Origin: Harmothoe impar
Lineage: Eukaryota; Annelida; Polychaeta; Phyllodocida; Polynoidae
Direction: 5' to 3'
Length of the DNA stretch: 64,000 nt
Assembly (NCBI GenBank): GCA_947462335.1
Contig: OX381707.1
Coordinates: 32,725,618 to 32,789,617 of the forward strand
The notes beneath the pieces were generated by a model that was not told the DNA's origin, made no database searches, and worked only from the letters and a program-made list of their open reading frames with translations. A program made the translations under genes and the position numbers. Below are positions 1 through 11,765 of this stretch, in pieces (positions within the stretch are counted from its first letter, which is position 1; each line of letters begins with the position of its first letter).

Positions 1-349
1 CCATGAAACCAGCAAAGGTGACTGTGAGACCATTGGGAATTACGATCTTGAAGGATAGAATGGTGAACAATGATGGCGAATAACTTTGTTTCTCAAATGG
101 TCAGCCTTGCATAATTACAGCAATCAAAGTGAAATTACATTTTTGGGGGAGATCGAAAGCTAAATGCATCATGGTAAACAAAATGTACTGTGAGATTGAT
201 AAGAGCATGGAAACCAATAATTCTATATTTCTAATTGTCGTTTGTTAGTTGACGAAAAGGTGAATATCAAGAGTTTCTCGAGAGACATAGATAATTGGAC
301 ATTAATTAATCTACAGAAGACATAATTATCACACACACACACACACATC
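1..349. other. unassigned non-coding DNA with a short (AC)n tract
   Basis: No frame, RNA or repeat structure is recognised apart from an (AC)n run of about 17 bases at 330-346. The sequence just after it begins the first copy of the block 1 duplication. Confidence 0.5.
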
Positions 350-2350
350 TCAATATAGGCCCACATGACTACATAATTGCAGCAATGACATGTTGCATCT
401 ATTGATGGTTCAATTATTTTGTTCTGGCTGGTCGTGTTTCGTGTCATATCCCACCCCTAGAGCCTGGGAACCTGACACGATCCTCATTAACCATCCGTTT
501 TTATCGATCATTACCTAATAAACGCGAGAAATGGAATCTTAATGGATTATTTCCTGTCTTAACGGATGTTCCTAAGCGCCATATTTCACAAGCATCTGAA
601 TGCCAAACGAGGAATAAATTATCACTGAAGGCTGTCACTGGAATTCTAAATGATCAACAACCCAGGAGCATGTGATATTGGATGGTTAAAATACAGAAGA
701 CATAACAGCAGAGTTTTATCTAGTAAATTTCAACGTGCTATCATTCGATTCAAAGTGGGGACGCGTGTAATGCATAGGCCATCTGCTCAGAATACTAGCC
801 ATACGTGCCATATATTGGGATAATGGGCCTAAGTACACCCTGTGATAAGGTTCCTTTTCGCAGATCGTATCACAACTATGTTGTGCTGATATCAGGGGGA
901 TTAAAAACAGAAAGTAAGCAAGCTAGAATTTTTAAAGTTACAATGTAACCTCAAAATTAATGACATACCAAGCATAGATCCATATACCAGCGTTCCCCAC
1001 ATGATATATATATAGACTTGATCGCAGGTAGAGGTATAGGACCTTATGCATACAGTCAATAGTGGAATACAGATGGAATAATAAAACACCTTCTCCTATC
1101 ACGGTAGGGATCTGCATATATATGACGCATCAATCAAAATGTCCTCCCGCGAGCCGATAGCATATTCATATATATTCAGTTGTGTTTCATTTTACTATGT
1201 GAATGGGTTGTCTCCTATATTTGTCCTACATAGTGTATTCATATATATGAATATCTTCTATGCTGAGTGTCGGTGATATCTGATATCATCTCCGAACGTT
1301 TCACTATCGGGGAAAGGGATCATTTTCCCTTTTTTCATTTCAAAATAAACTGCTGTGTCAGATATCAGAATGGTTTGAATATTACCTATAATTCCCTATG
1401 GGTCTAACTTATCAACTGAACTGATATTCTGACAGTGTATTGAGCAGATCTTGGAATCTTGGATCTTTTAAAGTGGCTGGTGCCTATGTTGTTTCTGAAA
1501 ACCTGTCTCCTCACTCCTATTTCTTTAGATTATGAACTATCCTGTAAAAACAGTTAACATATTAAGTATTCTTTAGGCAAAATGGCAGCCTCAATTATGC
1601 AACTCAATAATGCCTATAGAAGCTGGGGACCACAGGAGCTGTCTGTCAGAGGTGGCACCTACACAATAGGCAGCAGGTAGGTGAGCATTGTTCCACCCTG
1701 GAGGAGGCTGATGGGAGCTGGTGTATACTTGATGGCACCACGACATGCCTGCTGACATGGTGTATGGGAGACTGTGTGGGTGGGTCATACTTGGTGGTCC
1801 ACATACAGGTGGTGAAACTGGACTGAGAGGAGTGAATGGATGAAAAGCCCATTAGTTATGGGATCCACCACATGATTAGCTCGACATTTTAAATACAAGT
1901 ATCAAACACGCATGAGGTGAGTCCAGAGCAGACTGCAGGGCCCGAAGACCACATAGCGTCTAACAATCAACAGCTGCCTTAAAGTAGTCATTTACGAAAG
2001 ATATCAATACTTTATGTCTTCAACCATGTTCACAGAGACAAAAACAATGGAAGGAATGCTACTACATATGAGCTACCTTATCATATGCCTTACATGGCAT
2101 CGAACCTTTTTAGCAGCAATACCTCATGGTCCCACGCAGCTTAAACAAAACAGATTTTAGTCACTGTCGCTATTGGATAATGGTATTCAAATACACGTGC
2201 ACTCACAATCCATCATGTTAAAGACCCACTAGTCTGCATGCTCAAGCATCTGGGCTGTTAAAAGCCTGCAGAGTCTTTGTGTCTGTTAATGTTTAGATTT
2301 GCGATTAACCCAGATTCTTGATGTAATGTCAGTGATTGAGCATTGCATGG
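350..2350 (+). repeat. block 1 tandem segmental duplication, copy 1
   Basis: This segment recurs in the same order and orientation from about 4058. Anchors that align by eye are 355-540 with 4063-4245 (shared CACATGACTAC-like start, then ATTACCTAATAAAC against ATTATCTAATAAAC), 1560-1808 with 5215-5457, and 2170-2345 with 12208-12400. Typical identity is about 70-80 percent outside the 192-bp island at 1617-1808. Copy 1 appears uninterrupted, so it serves as the empty-site reference for the 6.3-kb insertion in copy 2. No gene is recognised in it. Confidence 0.85.
1617..1808. other. 192-bp island nearly identical in both block 1 copies
   Basis: Against 5266-5457 only one base differs (position 1795) and there is no indel, while the flanks match at only about 70-80 percent. 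On the minus strand two frames stay open across the island. One includes the stretch QPPPGWNNAHLPAAYCVGAT and has no family I recognise. A pyrimidine-rich run ending CTCTCAG upstream on the minus strand could be a splice acceptor in copy 1. On the plus strand CAG|GTAGGTGAG at 1674-1686 reads as a strong splice donor. It could be an exon, a non-coding RNA segment or an enhancer held by selection, or a patch homogenised by gene conversion. Coding status is undecided. Confidence 0.7.
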
Positions 2351-4057
2351 CACCACATTCTAATACTGTGTATCGAGTGGTAAAATGAATTAACACAATT
2401 TCAAACTATTTCATACATTGAAAGACTAGTATGTTGGATCCAAGGAAACCTTCATTGGAACGGTTTATTCCTAAGTGTGTAGTTGTTATCATCTGGCATG
2501 TGCACCCTTGAATAAAACTATTGGGCCTCACAACCAAAATGTAACAACATTGTTTCAATATCTGAAATACACCACAATCATTTCTAATTACATATACAGT
2601 TAGCCATGGTATGTATGATCATGCATGCGAGGCTTGGTCATCACCATCCAAAAACTGTTCATTTTGTGGGTCGACAAACTTGGCAAAATTCTCGAAAATG
2701 TTGAAACCATTACCCAACATTACCAACTTTACTCTAGATTGCTCAAAAATGTCCTGTTCATCATTAATTTCACTGAGTATGTATACTTTTTATATCATGT
2801 ATTGTTTTACATGTCAACGGATCCATCTTCTCATTGTCATAGTGTAAAACAGGCCTTAAAAAGCATATAAAACTGTCGGACCTTACAGTATTGGTGTCAT
2901 TTTCAACACTGTGATCCATATTTATATGATAGTGGTAAAATTACTATTTGGGGTGTTAAAAGTACCATAGGGATATGTTGTGTTAAGATTTGGAGATGCT
3001 GAATTAAGTAGAAGTACTACCTAGAAAACTGTCAGACCTTACCGTTAATGATGTAAGGTCCAACAGTTTAATAATTGTTCCAAAATCACTCTTTTGGTTC
3101 TAGGCATAAGTCAATCCTCACAATTTCCCCCCCACTTGTACTACATATATGTCTCTCAGGAGTACATGTGAAATTGATATTGGTTGGCTGTTACCAGTAG
3201 GTTATTTGAGGCTGCAAAAATTAAAACTGTCGGGCCTTACATGAGTGCATTTTAGATATGAAGGGCAACAGTTAAAAAATTCTGAGAAAGAACCTTTTGA
3301 TTTGCTGAGGTAACACCTATACCTAATGGAATATAATGATTAAGAAGGGTTATGAGTGCCTTAGTTCATAGTGGGGACATAAAAAAATTGTCAAATAAGG
3401 CTGGAATCAGTTTTTAAGGGTATTTTAGCCCTTTGAGGGGTCAGAAATCAAAAGATATCTGTCGGACAGATAAAAATTTACATCTTTCAGAAAGCCTAGG
3501 GTGTTTCCTCATACATGAAATCAGTGAAAGCATTACTGTGGCAGGTATTCTTATTCTACAGCTGTTTGAAGTCAAGAACACCCAAAAACACCCAATGTAC
3601 ATGTTTGGAAAATCTGACCCATCTATGTAGACTGTACACTGTATGTAACACTGTTCACTCCTCATACCCTTACTTATGCTACAGTGATATGTGTTTATGT
3701 CCTAGGTGCACCTGTAATTCAGCTGTAACTGTCCATTGTCCTCCTGTGCAGCTATTATTGTATGACTCATGAAAAATGCCAGCTTTCTAACAAGGCAATG
3801 ATCAGCCTGATGGTTTAATGTAGTAAGGATGACATGTTTAGTCTAGGTTGCCCACTTAGTAGCCAGTAAAAAAAATGAATAACCATAATAGTGTATCAAG
3901 AGCCTTTCCATCAAGGAGACAGCTATTATGTAATAAGGACATTTGTATTATTGTAATAATAAGAGAAGTTGAGGAAAGATAATTTATATATCAACAGTGT
4001 GACAAGAAATATGATCGGTTGATAGTCATTGGTAGAATTTGCTTCCCAGAGAACACC
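2351..4057. other. inter-copy spacer, no gene recognised
   Basis: This 1.7-kb stretch lies between the recognisable parts of the two block 1 copies, and no clear counterpart was found after 12410. It holds the AACTGTCGGACCTTAC-type repeats at 2871-3068 and 3223-3240. The short frames here are not supported as coding. Confidence 0.5.
2871..3240. repeat. dispersed AACTGTCGGACCTTAC repeats
   Basis: A 16-bp motif occurs at 2871, 3027 and 3225 with one or two changes. An inverted copy at 3053-3068 makes a short stem with the 3027 copy. The pieces may be remains of a small inverted-repeat element. Confidence 0.5.
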
Positions 4058-5457
4058 TCGATGTAGGCCAACATGACTACCCTATCGCTGCAGTGGCTGA
4101 TGGGTTAATTATGTTGTTCTGCATGCTCTTTTTCATTTATCTTTCATTTTATATCCCACCGGGAAGCAGGGAAATCTGACAACACTCTCATAATCCATGT
4201 GTTTTATTGATCATTATCTAATAAACAGGAGGGATGGAATGTTTATTAATTATCTACTCCATTTAAAGATGTCCCTTGCATGGCTAAGGCCCATATTTCA
4301 CAAGCCTTTAACTGCCAAACAATGAATAACTTAACACTGAAAGCTGGCATGATTGAAATGATTTATGATCGATGGTGCAAGAGTGATATTGGATCGGTGG
4401 ATACATTACATTTCACAGCAAAGATATTGATATCATAGTTATACGCATATGCCTTCAGATCAATATAAAATAAGAATCCCTAATTATATTGAGAATGCAA
4501 AAGAAAAGCTATAATAGTAGAATATCTCAAATCTGTCTCAAGATACTGCACACAACATGGCATACAGTGAATGTTCACATTTCTAATATGTATGTGTATA
4601 TATATACATATTTCCTGATAAGCAGTTCTGCACAGGGTTCAAATTTCTCTTATATCGAGTTGATATGACCAATGCATAGAGGCTATATACAGAATACACA
4701 GTAGTAGCAAAATGCCCTGTTCTATCACTGTAGGAATCTGCATATATACATGTATGATGCATCAATCAAAATGTCTTTCCACAAGCAGATAAATTATCAT
4801 TATATTCAGCTGTGTTTCATATGTGGGTGGTTTGTCTCATTCTTTACCTGCTCCACAAATATGCATACATGCAGATTGTGAGAGGAATATTCACCCTGCC
4901 CAATATTAGTGGTATCTGATATTGCCTCATAGTGTCCTGCTATGGTTGAGAGGACTAACATGTGGTGCTGATGCTTACACAGGGGAAGAGCATTGACAAC
5001 ACATTTCCCTACCACATATGTGTACCTCTATGGGGCCTAGTGCATAGGTATACAAGTAATTACATATAGGAGTTAAACAGGTCAACTACAATGTCATTCC
5101 TACAGTAGAATGAGCAGATCAAGGAATTAGAAAGTAGCTGAATGGTCTCTTCACTCCTTCCCAAATCTACTTTTCACAGCACTCAAAAACCACTCGGTGA
5201 AAACAAGAAACATGTATTTTAGGGACAAAATGGCAGCCTCCATGATGCAACTGAATACATGCCTGTAGAAGCTGGGGACCACAGGAGCTGTCTGTCAGAG
5301 GTGGCACCTACACAATAGGCAGCAGGTAGGTGAGCATTGTTCCACCCTGGAGGAGGCTGATGGGAGCTGGTGTATACTTGATGGCACCACGACATGCCTG
5401 CTGACATGGTGTATGGGAGACTGTGTGGGTGGGTCATACTTGGGGGTCCACATACAG
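4058..5457 (+). repeat. block 1 tandem segmental duplication, copy 2 (left part)
   Basis: Diverged second copy of 350-1808. It ends abruptly inside the conserved island at the base where the TIR of the 6.3-kb element begins; the homology resumes at 11766. Confidence 0.85.
5266..5457. other. second copy of the 192-bp conserved island
   Basis: It matches 1617-1808 at 191 of 192 positions. Its right end is the insertion point of the 6.3-kb element, so sequence that continues smoothly in copy 1 is separated here by 6.3 kb. The last seven bases, CATACAG, are repeated at 11766-11772. If the island is an exon or RNA, this copy is disrupted or has become dependent on splicing over the insert. Its near-identity despite the disruption suggests recent gene conversion or recent insertion. 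Confidence 0.7.
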
Positions 5458-5805
5458 TAGGGGGGGTGATAAATCTACTTTTCTTTGGGGACAGGCTCAA
5501 ACTGTGCATTTGGGTCCAAAAACATGGGAAATCACAAATTATTTTTTTTGGACCCCCGTGACCCCCCCCCTGTACATAGGGTCCGAAGATCGGCCAAATA
5601 GTGAGAAAACAGCCAAAATTCAGGCTTCCAGATTACTTCTTAAATCAAATCATGACTTCATGAAAATGGTCAGAAACCTTCATATGGGACCAAAAGAGAC
5701 CATTTAAAGTCATATTGTTGTGATTATAGAGGTGTTTCCCCCTCTGGGGAGGTGGTTCGTCCTCGGTAAAATACTGATAAATCAGCTATTTTGAAGGCAT
5801 TTTCT
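5458..5805 (+). repeat. left long terminal inverted repeat
   Basis: This is the arm of the 6.3-kb element that pairs with 11437-11765. Shared blocks include GGGACAGGCTCAAACT, GCCAAATAGTGAGAAAACAG and TTCATGAAAATGGTCAGAAA. Further in, 5870-5990 and 6025-6160 look like a direct duplication of the inner TIR part, each with a long C run. Confidence 0.85.
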
Positions 5806-8092
5806 CCCTTACAATCACATCCCTATACTGCCATAAAAGATCCTCAGGACACCTAATCAGGCAGATTAAACCCTTCTGGAGGGTCCCCTCTTTCTGTTAA
5901 CTCCCCTCTATGCCCTCCTCCCAGCATGCACCAATAGCCATCAGATAACTCTCCCCCCCCCCCCCCTTGGCCTCTATATTACCCTATACTGAAATAATGT
6001 ATTAACATAAGACCTGTATGATAGTTTGAACCTTTCTTGAGGGCTCCCTGTTTCTGTTAACCACCCCCTATGACCTTCTCCGCCCCATCCCCACCCTCAC
6101 CCCAAACTAATAGCCATGAAATAACCCCCCCCCCCCCCCGTCGGCTCCATATTCCTCAGTACAACCATCAGCCCAACCCTCCCTCCATGTGGCACAGTGC
6201 ACAGCATTGCCTCTCATGGTATGTATCATGCCTGGGAGTGGGACAGTGGTGTGGTTAAAAGAGCCCCCCCCCCAAAAAAAAAAAAAAAGAAAAAAAAGAA
6301 GAGTGAGCTGGGTCCTTGAGATCACCTTAGTAGGTGTATCTACTACAGCTGGTAGAGGATACTGCACTTCAAGTCAAATTTGGGTTCAATATCAAGATAT
6401 GTTTTCATCTGTCCTGATATTAGGTTCTACAAACTTACCCTTTACCCCATATAGGGGATGGCATAGGTCTACCAAGCACCATGCCTATGTTATATTTTCA
6501 TATATCTGAATATTAAAGCAGCACCCTCAGATGTTGCATGTATGCCCATCTTTGACAAAATCTGATCTTTAGCATTGCAAATGAGGTATCAGGGTTACCT
6601 ACCCCTCCCAATGATATAATTGCAGGGTTTATTATTGGCTTCAATAATATTTAGGGTTCAGAATATTTATTTAACACCTCAGAGAATTGAATTAAATAAT
6701 TATCTCTTGTCTTATGTCTAGGATACTAACCATGCAAGGTGTAGACTAAGAGATATGGACACCAGTCCTTATTTGGAGTCATTTGCAGGCTCCCCCCTCA
6801 CCCCTCTACTATCCATCATTCTATGCATTTAACCATTTGGTTAAGGAGGAGAGTCAGGGTTTTTATCTATTGTTGTATCAGGTTATTAGTGATGTTAATA
6901 TTAGATCTCTGCTATAACTATTATAGAATTACTATGTATAATAAGTGTAGCAACTTGAAGCAGTCATTTTGACTATGAATACACATGGGGTGAAGTACTA
7001 GGCATAGGATGGAGGGGGGGGGGTGTACAACTGCTAAGTGTATCAATCCTGCTAACTGTAGTAACTATACTTAGCAATCAACCATCCAACTGCTAACTGT
7101 ATCAAAAGACTGCTAAGTGTATCAATTTCCAGGGATGTCTGTTATAGGGACATCCAACTGTTATCTGTATCAATAAATGCTATCTGTATCATAATAGGTA
7201 TATAGTGTAATATGCCAGGAATTTGATTTTTGGGCCCTATGTATACCCTCACACATCCTTTCCACTAATCAGTTCTCTGGCCCAGTTGTGTCAACCTTCT
7301 CTTCATATTAGTACCAGCTGTTATTATCCTGTCAAACTACCAACTCCCTAGTGTAGAGCCCCACACCACAGGCCACCACCTGTCTGAGGGTAAAATAGTG
7401 TCATGGAAGCGCCATTTTGAGAGCCTTTGTGCTGGACTTTTGGTTTGAAAAATGTTTGAAATGTTTTTTATTGTCTTCCGCAATATGAACAGAGTGATTT
7501 TAGACAATGTCATCTACATCCATTAATTCATAAAGTAATTAGCTCCTACCAATAAGTCCAGGTCAGGATTAACCTCTTAATTACTTTCTATGCATGTATG
7601 CTATACATTACAATTCCATAACTAGTTAGTTACAGAGATTAGATAAACAGCTTATGCCATTTCAGGTTACAAAACCCGTCAGTGAAACTACGATGTTTAA
7701 GCTATGAAGCAATTTAAATCAACTTCTAGAGTTACATAATATAATAATGAACACACACTTAATTAATATTAAAAACATGCTATGTACAATAGAGAAAACA
7801 CATGAAGTTCTAAACTAGCCACAAGTTCCATGGTAATGATGAGATAATAAGTGGAGAATAGGAGAGCATAACGACAACAAGGAAGGGCTTGAGGGCTAAA
7901 ATGTAGTGTTCTTAGTCGAATGTCGCGGGACATAAATAATCTCGTCGAGAGTGGATACTCTTTTTTCGACTTTTTTCGGACTTTATTTTAGGGAGTGTTC
8001 ATCTATTAATTACAGGGGGGGGTGGTGAGATTTCGCACTAAGGGGCGAACTTTTTTAAGCCCCCCCCTCGAGAGCCCCTGCTATATCACTGC

Positions 8093-8765
8093 CCCCCCCT
8101 TTTTTTTGCATAGCCTAGGCTACAGTAAGTAGGCCTACATTGATAAAATTGCCTACAGCACCCCATCCCCCCCCCACCCTTTTTCAATAGTCTAGGCTAC
8201 AGTTAGTAGGCCTACATTGTGTAGGGTTATATTGGTACAAATGTTATATTGCGTTTGCATGTATTATTATGATGTAAATATCATATGATCTCAAATATAT
8301 TATTGGAATCATAATTACATATAGCACTGCCCACCTTTTTTCTCCATAGTCCAGGCTACAGTTAGTAGGCCTACATTGACAAAATTGCCTAGAGCACCGC
8401 CCCCCCTCCACCTTTTTTCAATAGTCCAGGCTACAGTAAGTAGGCCTACATTGATAGAATTGCCTAAAGCACTGACACCCCCCCCCCTTTTTCAATAGCC
8501 TAGGCCACAGTTAATAGGCCTACATTGATAAAACTGCCTATAGCACTGCCCCCCCCCCCCACCTTTTTTTTGCATAGCCTAGGCTACAGTAAGTAGGCCT
8601 ACATTGATAAAATTGCCTACAGCACCCCTCCCCCTCACCCTTTTTCAATAGTCTAGGCTACAGTTAGTAGGCCTACATTGATAAAATTGCCTAGAGCACC
8701 CCGCCCCCCCCCCCCCATCCACCTTTTTTTCAATAGTCTAGGCTACAGTTAGTAGGCCTACATGA
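8093..8765 (+). repeat. about eight-copy minisatellite with GTAGGCCTAC core
   Basis: Units of about 65-90 bp begin with a poly-C run and TTTTTTCAATAGTCTAGGCT, then contain ACAGTTAGTAGGCCTACATT and GATAAAATTGCCTAGAGCAC. Copies start near 8093, 8167, 8325, 8397, 8466, 8537, 8611 and 8701. An unrelated AT-rich spacer of about 100 bp sits after the second copy. Unit length varies mainly in the C run. Confidence 0.85.
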
Positions 8766-8871
8766 GCCGTCCGATAAAGCGGATAGTTAGTTGGGGCACG
8801 CCGAGACTATGTACAGCCCCCCCCCCCAGCCCCGGTTCTGCGTGCTCGTCTATCTGGTGACAGTACAGCCA

Positions 8872-8940
8872 TGGTCAGCAGTTGATATCTGGTGACTGTC
8901 GTCACTGGTGACATATAGTCAGCAGCTGAACTGCTGACCA
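8872..8940. repeat. short inverted repeat with CTGGTGAC repeats
   Basis: TGGTCAGCAGTT at 8872-8883 pairs exactly with AACTGCTGACCA at 8929-8940. The loop and left flank contain four CTGGTGAC-like motifs. Confidence 0.6.
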
Positions 8941-8989
8941 CGGACCGGCCTTCCCATAGTATAGGATGACAATTCGTCTCCAGAGACGA

Positions 8990-9145
8990 GAGACGGCATT
9001 GTCAGCGTATCAAGCGGTGACCCGGGTGAGGCGTGCTTTTTGGCAGCAAAGTCACGTGACCCCAGTCCTGACTTCTGATTGGTCAAAAGCAGCATCACGC
9101 ACGAGACGACGTCTTGTGGCGTAAGGCGAAATCCAACATGGCGGG
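8990..9145 (+). promoter_or_regulatory. CpG-rich promoter-like patch inside the nested element
   Basis: In order the patch carries GTCACGTGAC at 9051 (E-box), GATTGGTC at 9077 (inverted CCAAT box), ACGACGTC near 9107 (CRE-like) and AACATGGCGG at 9135 (YY1-like, containing an ATG). CpG density is visibly higher than in the neighbouring DNA. This mixture is common at broad animal promoters. A 36-codon frame follows the ATG at 9138 and is not recognisable. It may be the internal promoter of the mobile element or a captured host promoter. Confidence 0.45.
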
Positions 9146-9601
9146 CGCCAACTCGCCTGGATTTGATGTAAAAAATACACTCAAAATAGCGAAAAAAGGC
9201 CCTATTTCAACTCCCAGCACATGTTTTCGACCTAAAATTCGAAAATAAAGAGAATGGCGCTGGTCCCAGCCCTGAAAATGAAGTAGATACTGAGATATCG
9301 ACTAGTCGGCACGCCGAAAATTGTCAAAACAACAACAATTTCCGAATCTCGCACCCTCTCGCGAACGGCGAGACTGCAAATGTCAAAATGGCGAGCGTGA
9401 ACTCGCATCGATTCGAATCGATAAAATTGCTCAAATTGGTCCAAATAGCCACCATTCCACCCCCCCCCCCATCATATGTTTTCGGCCTAGAATTCGAAAA
9501 TAAAGAGAATGGCGCTGGTCGCAACCCTGAAAACGAAGTAGATCCGGAGATATCGATTCGTCGGCACGCCGAAAATTGTCAAAAAAACAACAATTTGTGA
9601 A
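9134..9601 (+). repeat. two tandem copies of a 210-215 bp unit
   Basis: The unit 9134-9344 is repeated at 9386-9601. Shared blocks are ATGGCG near the start, ATTCGAAAATAAAGAGAATG and CGGCACGCCGAAAATTGTCA. Both copies keep two ATGGCG words. The second copy has an extra C run near 9460. Confidence 0.8.
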
Positions 9602-10140
9602 TTACAAAACAATGAAGTACGATGAAATAAGCTTATGTGATGTACCATTGAAAGGGCAATACTGATAAAACAGGTGTTGAGGAAAGTAATGGCACTTTAC
9701 ATTATTAGAATACTAATATAGGTAGGTAGATATAAGGATGGAAACAACCTGTACATTTGTCAGAAAAGTGACCTGATCCATCTTATTTAGGTCAAGTACA
9801 GTATTTACATGGTTTACAATAATCCAAAGCATTTTATTGCATCAAGTACAGATGGAAAGTTGGGAAACTGGCTTCTGCATCATATTATACCAAAACCTAA
9901 GTGATTCACTTAAAATTAAAGAAAATGGAGAACAATATCAGTTAGGAAAAAGTGTGAAATATTAATCTCGGCGAGATCATGAAGTCTGTGGTAGCTTTCA
10001 GAGCTTGAAATCGTGGAATTATATCTCTCCTCGATAACAAAGAGCACATAGGAGTCAAGTTAATGTTTAAATCAATGCATTGCATTTCAAGAGTATCAAA
10101 GCTTGGAAAAGAGTGTGGATGGGAGAGGGCTATCATACAT
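9602..10140. other. unassigned interior of the nested element
   Basis: AT-rich DNA with short chance frames on both strands. No motif or relationship was seen. Confidence 0.4.
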
Positions 10141-10296
10141 TTTTACCAACTGCTAAGTGTATCAATGTCCTTAACTGTATCAATAAACCTTGATACACTT
10201 GGCAGTTTTTTTATACACTTAGCAGTTGGATGGCCAAATGCTAAGTGTAGTTACTACAGTTAGCAGGGTTGATACACTTAGCAGTTGTACAGGGGG

Positions 10297-11170
10297 GCTG
10301 TGAGCATTGGTAGGGTAACCCAACCATCAGAAAATGATGTTTAAAGATTGCGGACCGAAAAAAAGTTTATAACATTCACATATTGACTCATAGATTAGCC
10401 AATAATTGTCCGATTTCCGCAATTCAAACGGTTTTGGAAAGCTTAAGACATCACATTTATAGGCTACGTGATCATTCCATCAGAAAGTAGACAATATTTG
10501 CTCTCCAACGCTTTGAGTCCCGAGACAATCGGACCAGCGGTTACTGAAATATCTTGATTTGAAGTTTTGCGGATGAGGCGAATAATCTTCACAATCTTTA
10601 TTGGACAAGAACATATCAATTTCTATCTCGTGAACCGATGGTCTTAGTCACTCTACTGTAAACTGCAGGGAGAAATTTACCCTTCGGTCTGCCAAACCCC
10701 ACCCATCCGGCCATCCAGTCGGCATGATGCACCATATGTTGAGTCATAGGCCAGCATATATTGACCAGATCCCCATGATAGGAGTGTTTTTTTAAAAGCC
10801 AAGACAGTTTGCTTTGAGAATAAGCCTAAACCTCTGAATCCATATTTGGACCAATAAGACCCGTATTCCCAGTCAAGGTCACATATAGAAAAGGGTATTA
10901 CCTATCTGATCTAAACTCATTTTAATATGTTGACAATTCAAATATATTGAAGCAAAGGCCCTCCAAAATTTGGGTTATATTCATGCAATCACAAGAATAT
11001 AACCTGTAATAGTCTCTTTGGATCCTTTATCAGTTTTCTGTTGAGGTGGTAAAGCCATTCATGCATGTATGATAAATAAATTATAAGAGGTCTGATGGTT
11101 GGAGTTCTTAGATGGACTGAGGTAGCCCTCCTCTTATGTCTGTATAGGGTAAGGGAGGAAGTCTGGGCCC
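10297..11170. other. unassigned interior of the 6.3-kb element
   Basis: Lies between the nested element and the right TIR zone. No coding frame is recognised and the inverted similarity to the left side fades out here. Confidence 0.4.
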
Positions 11171-11436
11171 CCTCTATATCCCCACCCCTCTTTTAAACAC
11201 ACCACTGTCTTACTCCCAAGACAGGCTAAGGTGTCTGTGAATGATTATAGATGTTCTGAGTACAGTGTAATATAGAGGCGAGGGGGGAGGGGGGAAGGCA
11301 GTTATCTGATGGCATTTGGTGCATGCTATGGGGGGGAGGGGGTTAGGGGTCATAGGGGGTAGTTAACAGAAACAGGGGGCCCTCCAGAATGGTTCATGAT
11401 GATGTTTTATGGCAGTATAGGGACCTGATTGTATAG

Positions 11437-11765
11437 GAGCAAATGCCTTAAAAAAAGCACCCCCTCCCCAGATGGGGAAAAACCCCTATAATCACAACAA
11501 TATGACTTAAAGTGCTTTCTTTGGGTCCCGAATGAAGGTTTCTGACCATTTTCATGAAGGCATGGTGAGGTTTGAGTAAGAATCTGAAAGCTTGAATTTG
11601 GGCTGTTTTCTCACTATTTGGCCAATTTTCGGACCCCATGTGCGGGGGGGTCACAGGGGTCCGAAAAAAATATTTTTGTGATTTTTCGAGTTTTGGGTCC
11701 CAAATGCTTAGTTTGAGCCTGTCCCTGAAACCGTACGACAAAATTAGCGATTTAACACCCCCCTA
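11437..11765 (-). repeat. right long terminal inverted repeat
   Basis: Inverted partner of 5458-5805, ending CCCCCTA immediately before the CATACAG target duplication. Weaker inverted similarity continues inward to about 11170. Confidence 0.85.

Larger units (their letters stand above)
7014..10296. mobile_element. nested 3.3-kb element with motif-studded TIRs
   Basis: The sequences 7014-7132 and 10158-10296 are inverted copies at roughly 85-90 percent. Each is built from repeats of a 13-16 bp motif, ACTGCTAAGTGTATCA or ACTGCTAACTGTATCA, which also occurs just inside both arms (7154-7192, 10146-10183). Clustered short repeats in both termini are typical of transposase-binding subterminal repeats, but that role is inference. 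No transposase frame is visible. The interior holds an 8-copy minisatellite, a CpG-rich promoter-like patch and a 2-copy tandem repeat. It is either a second element nested inside the 6.3-kb one or the inner TIR system of one composite element. Confidence 0.7.
5458..11765. mobile_element. 6.3-kb long-TIR DNA element inserted in block 1 copy 2
   Basis: Both ends read TAGGGGGGGTG when followed inward. The termini are inverted copies over at least 330 bp (5458-5805 against 11437-11765) at roughly 85 percent identity. Weaker inverted similarity extends further in, for example GACAGTGGTGTG near 6241 against its complement near 11204. The element is flanked by CATACAG at 5451-5457 and 11766-11772, and the intact copy 1 has a single CATACAG at 1802-1808, a textbook filled/empty-site pair. 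The TAGGG end resembles the short YARNG start of hAT-type TIRs, but hAT elements usually make 8-bp duplications, so the superfamily is left open. No transposase frame was found, so it is non-autonomous or decayed. It houses a nested element at 7014-10296. Confidence 0.85.

Noticed and set aside
8093..8765. CRISPR-like array (repeats with spacers)
   Set aside because: Units are contiguous and vary in length, spacers are absent, and the setting is animal genomic DNA.
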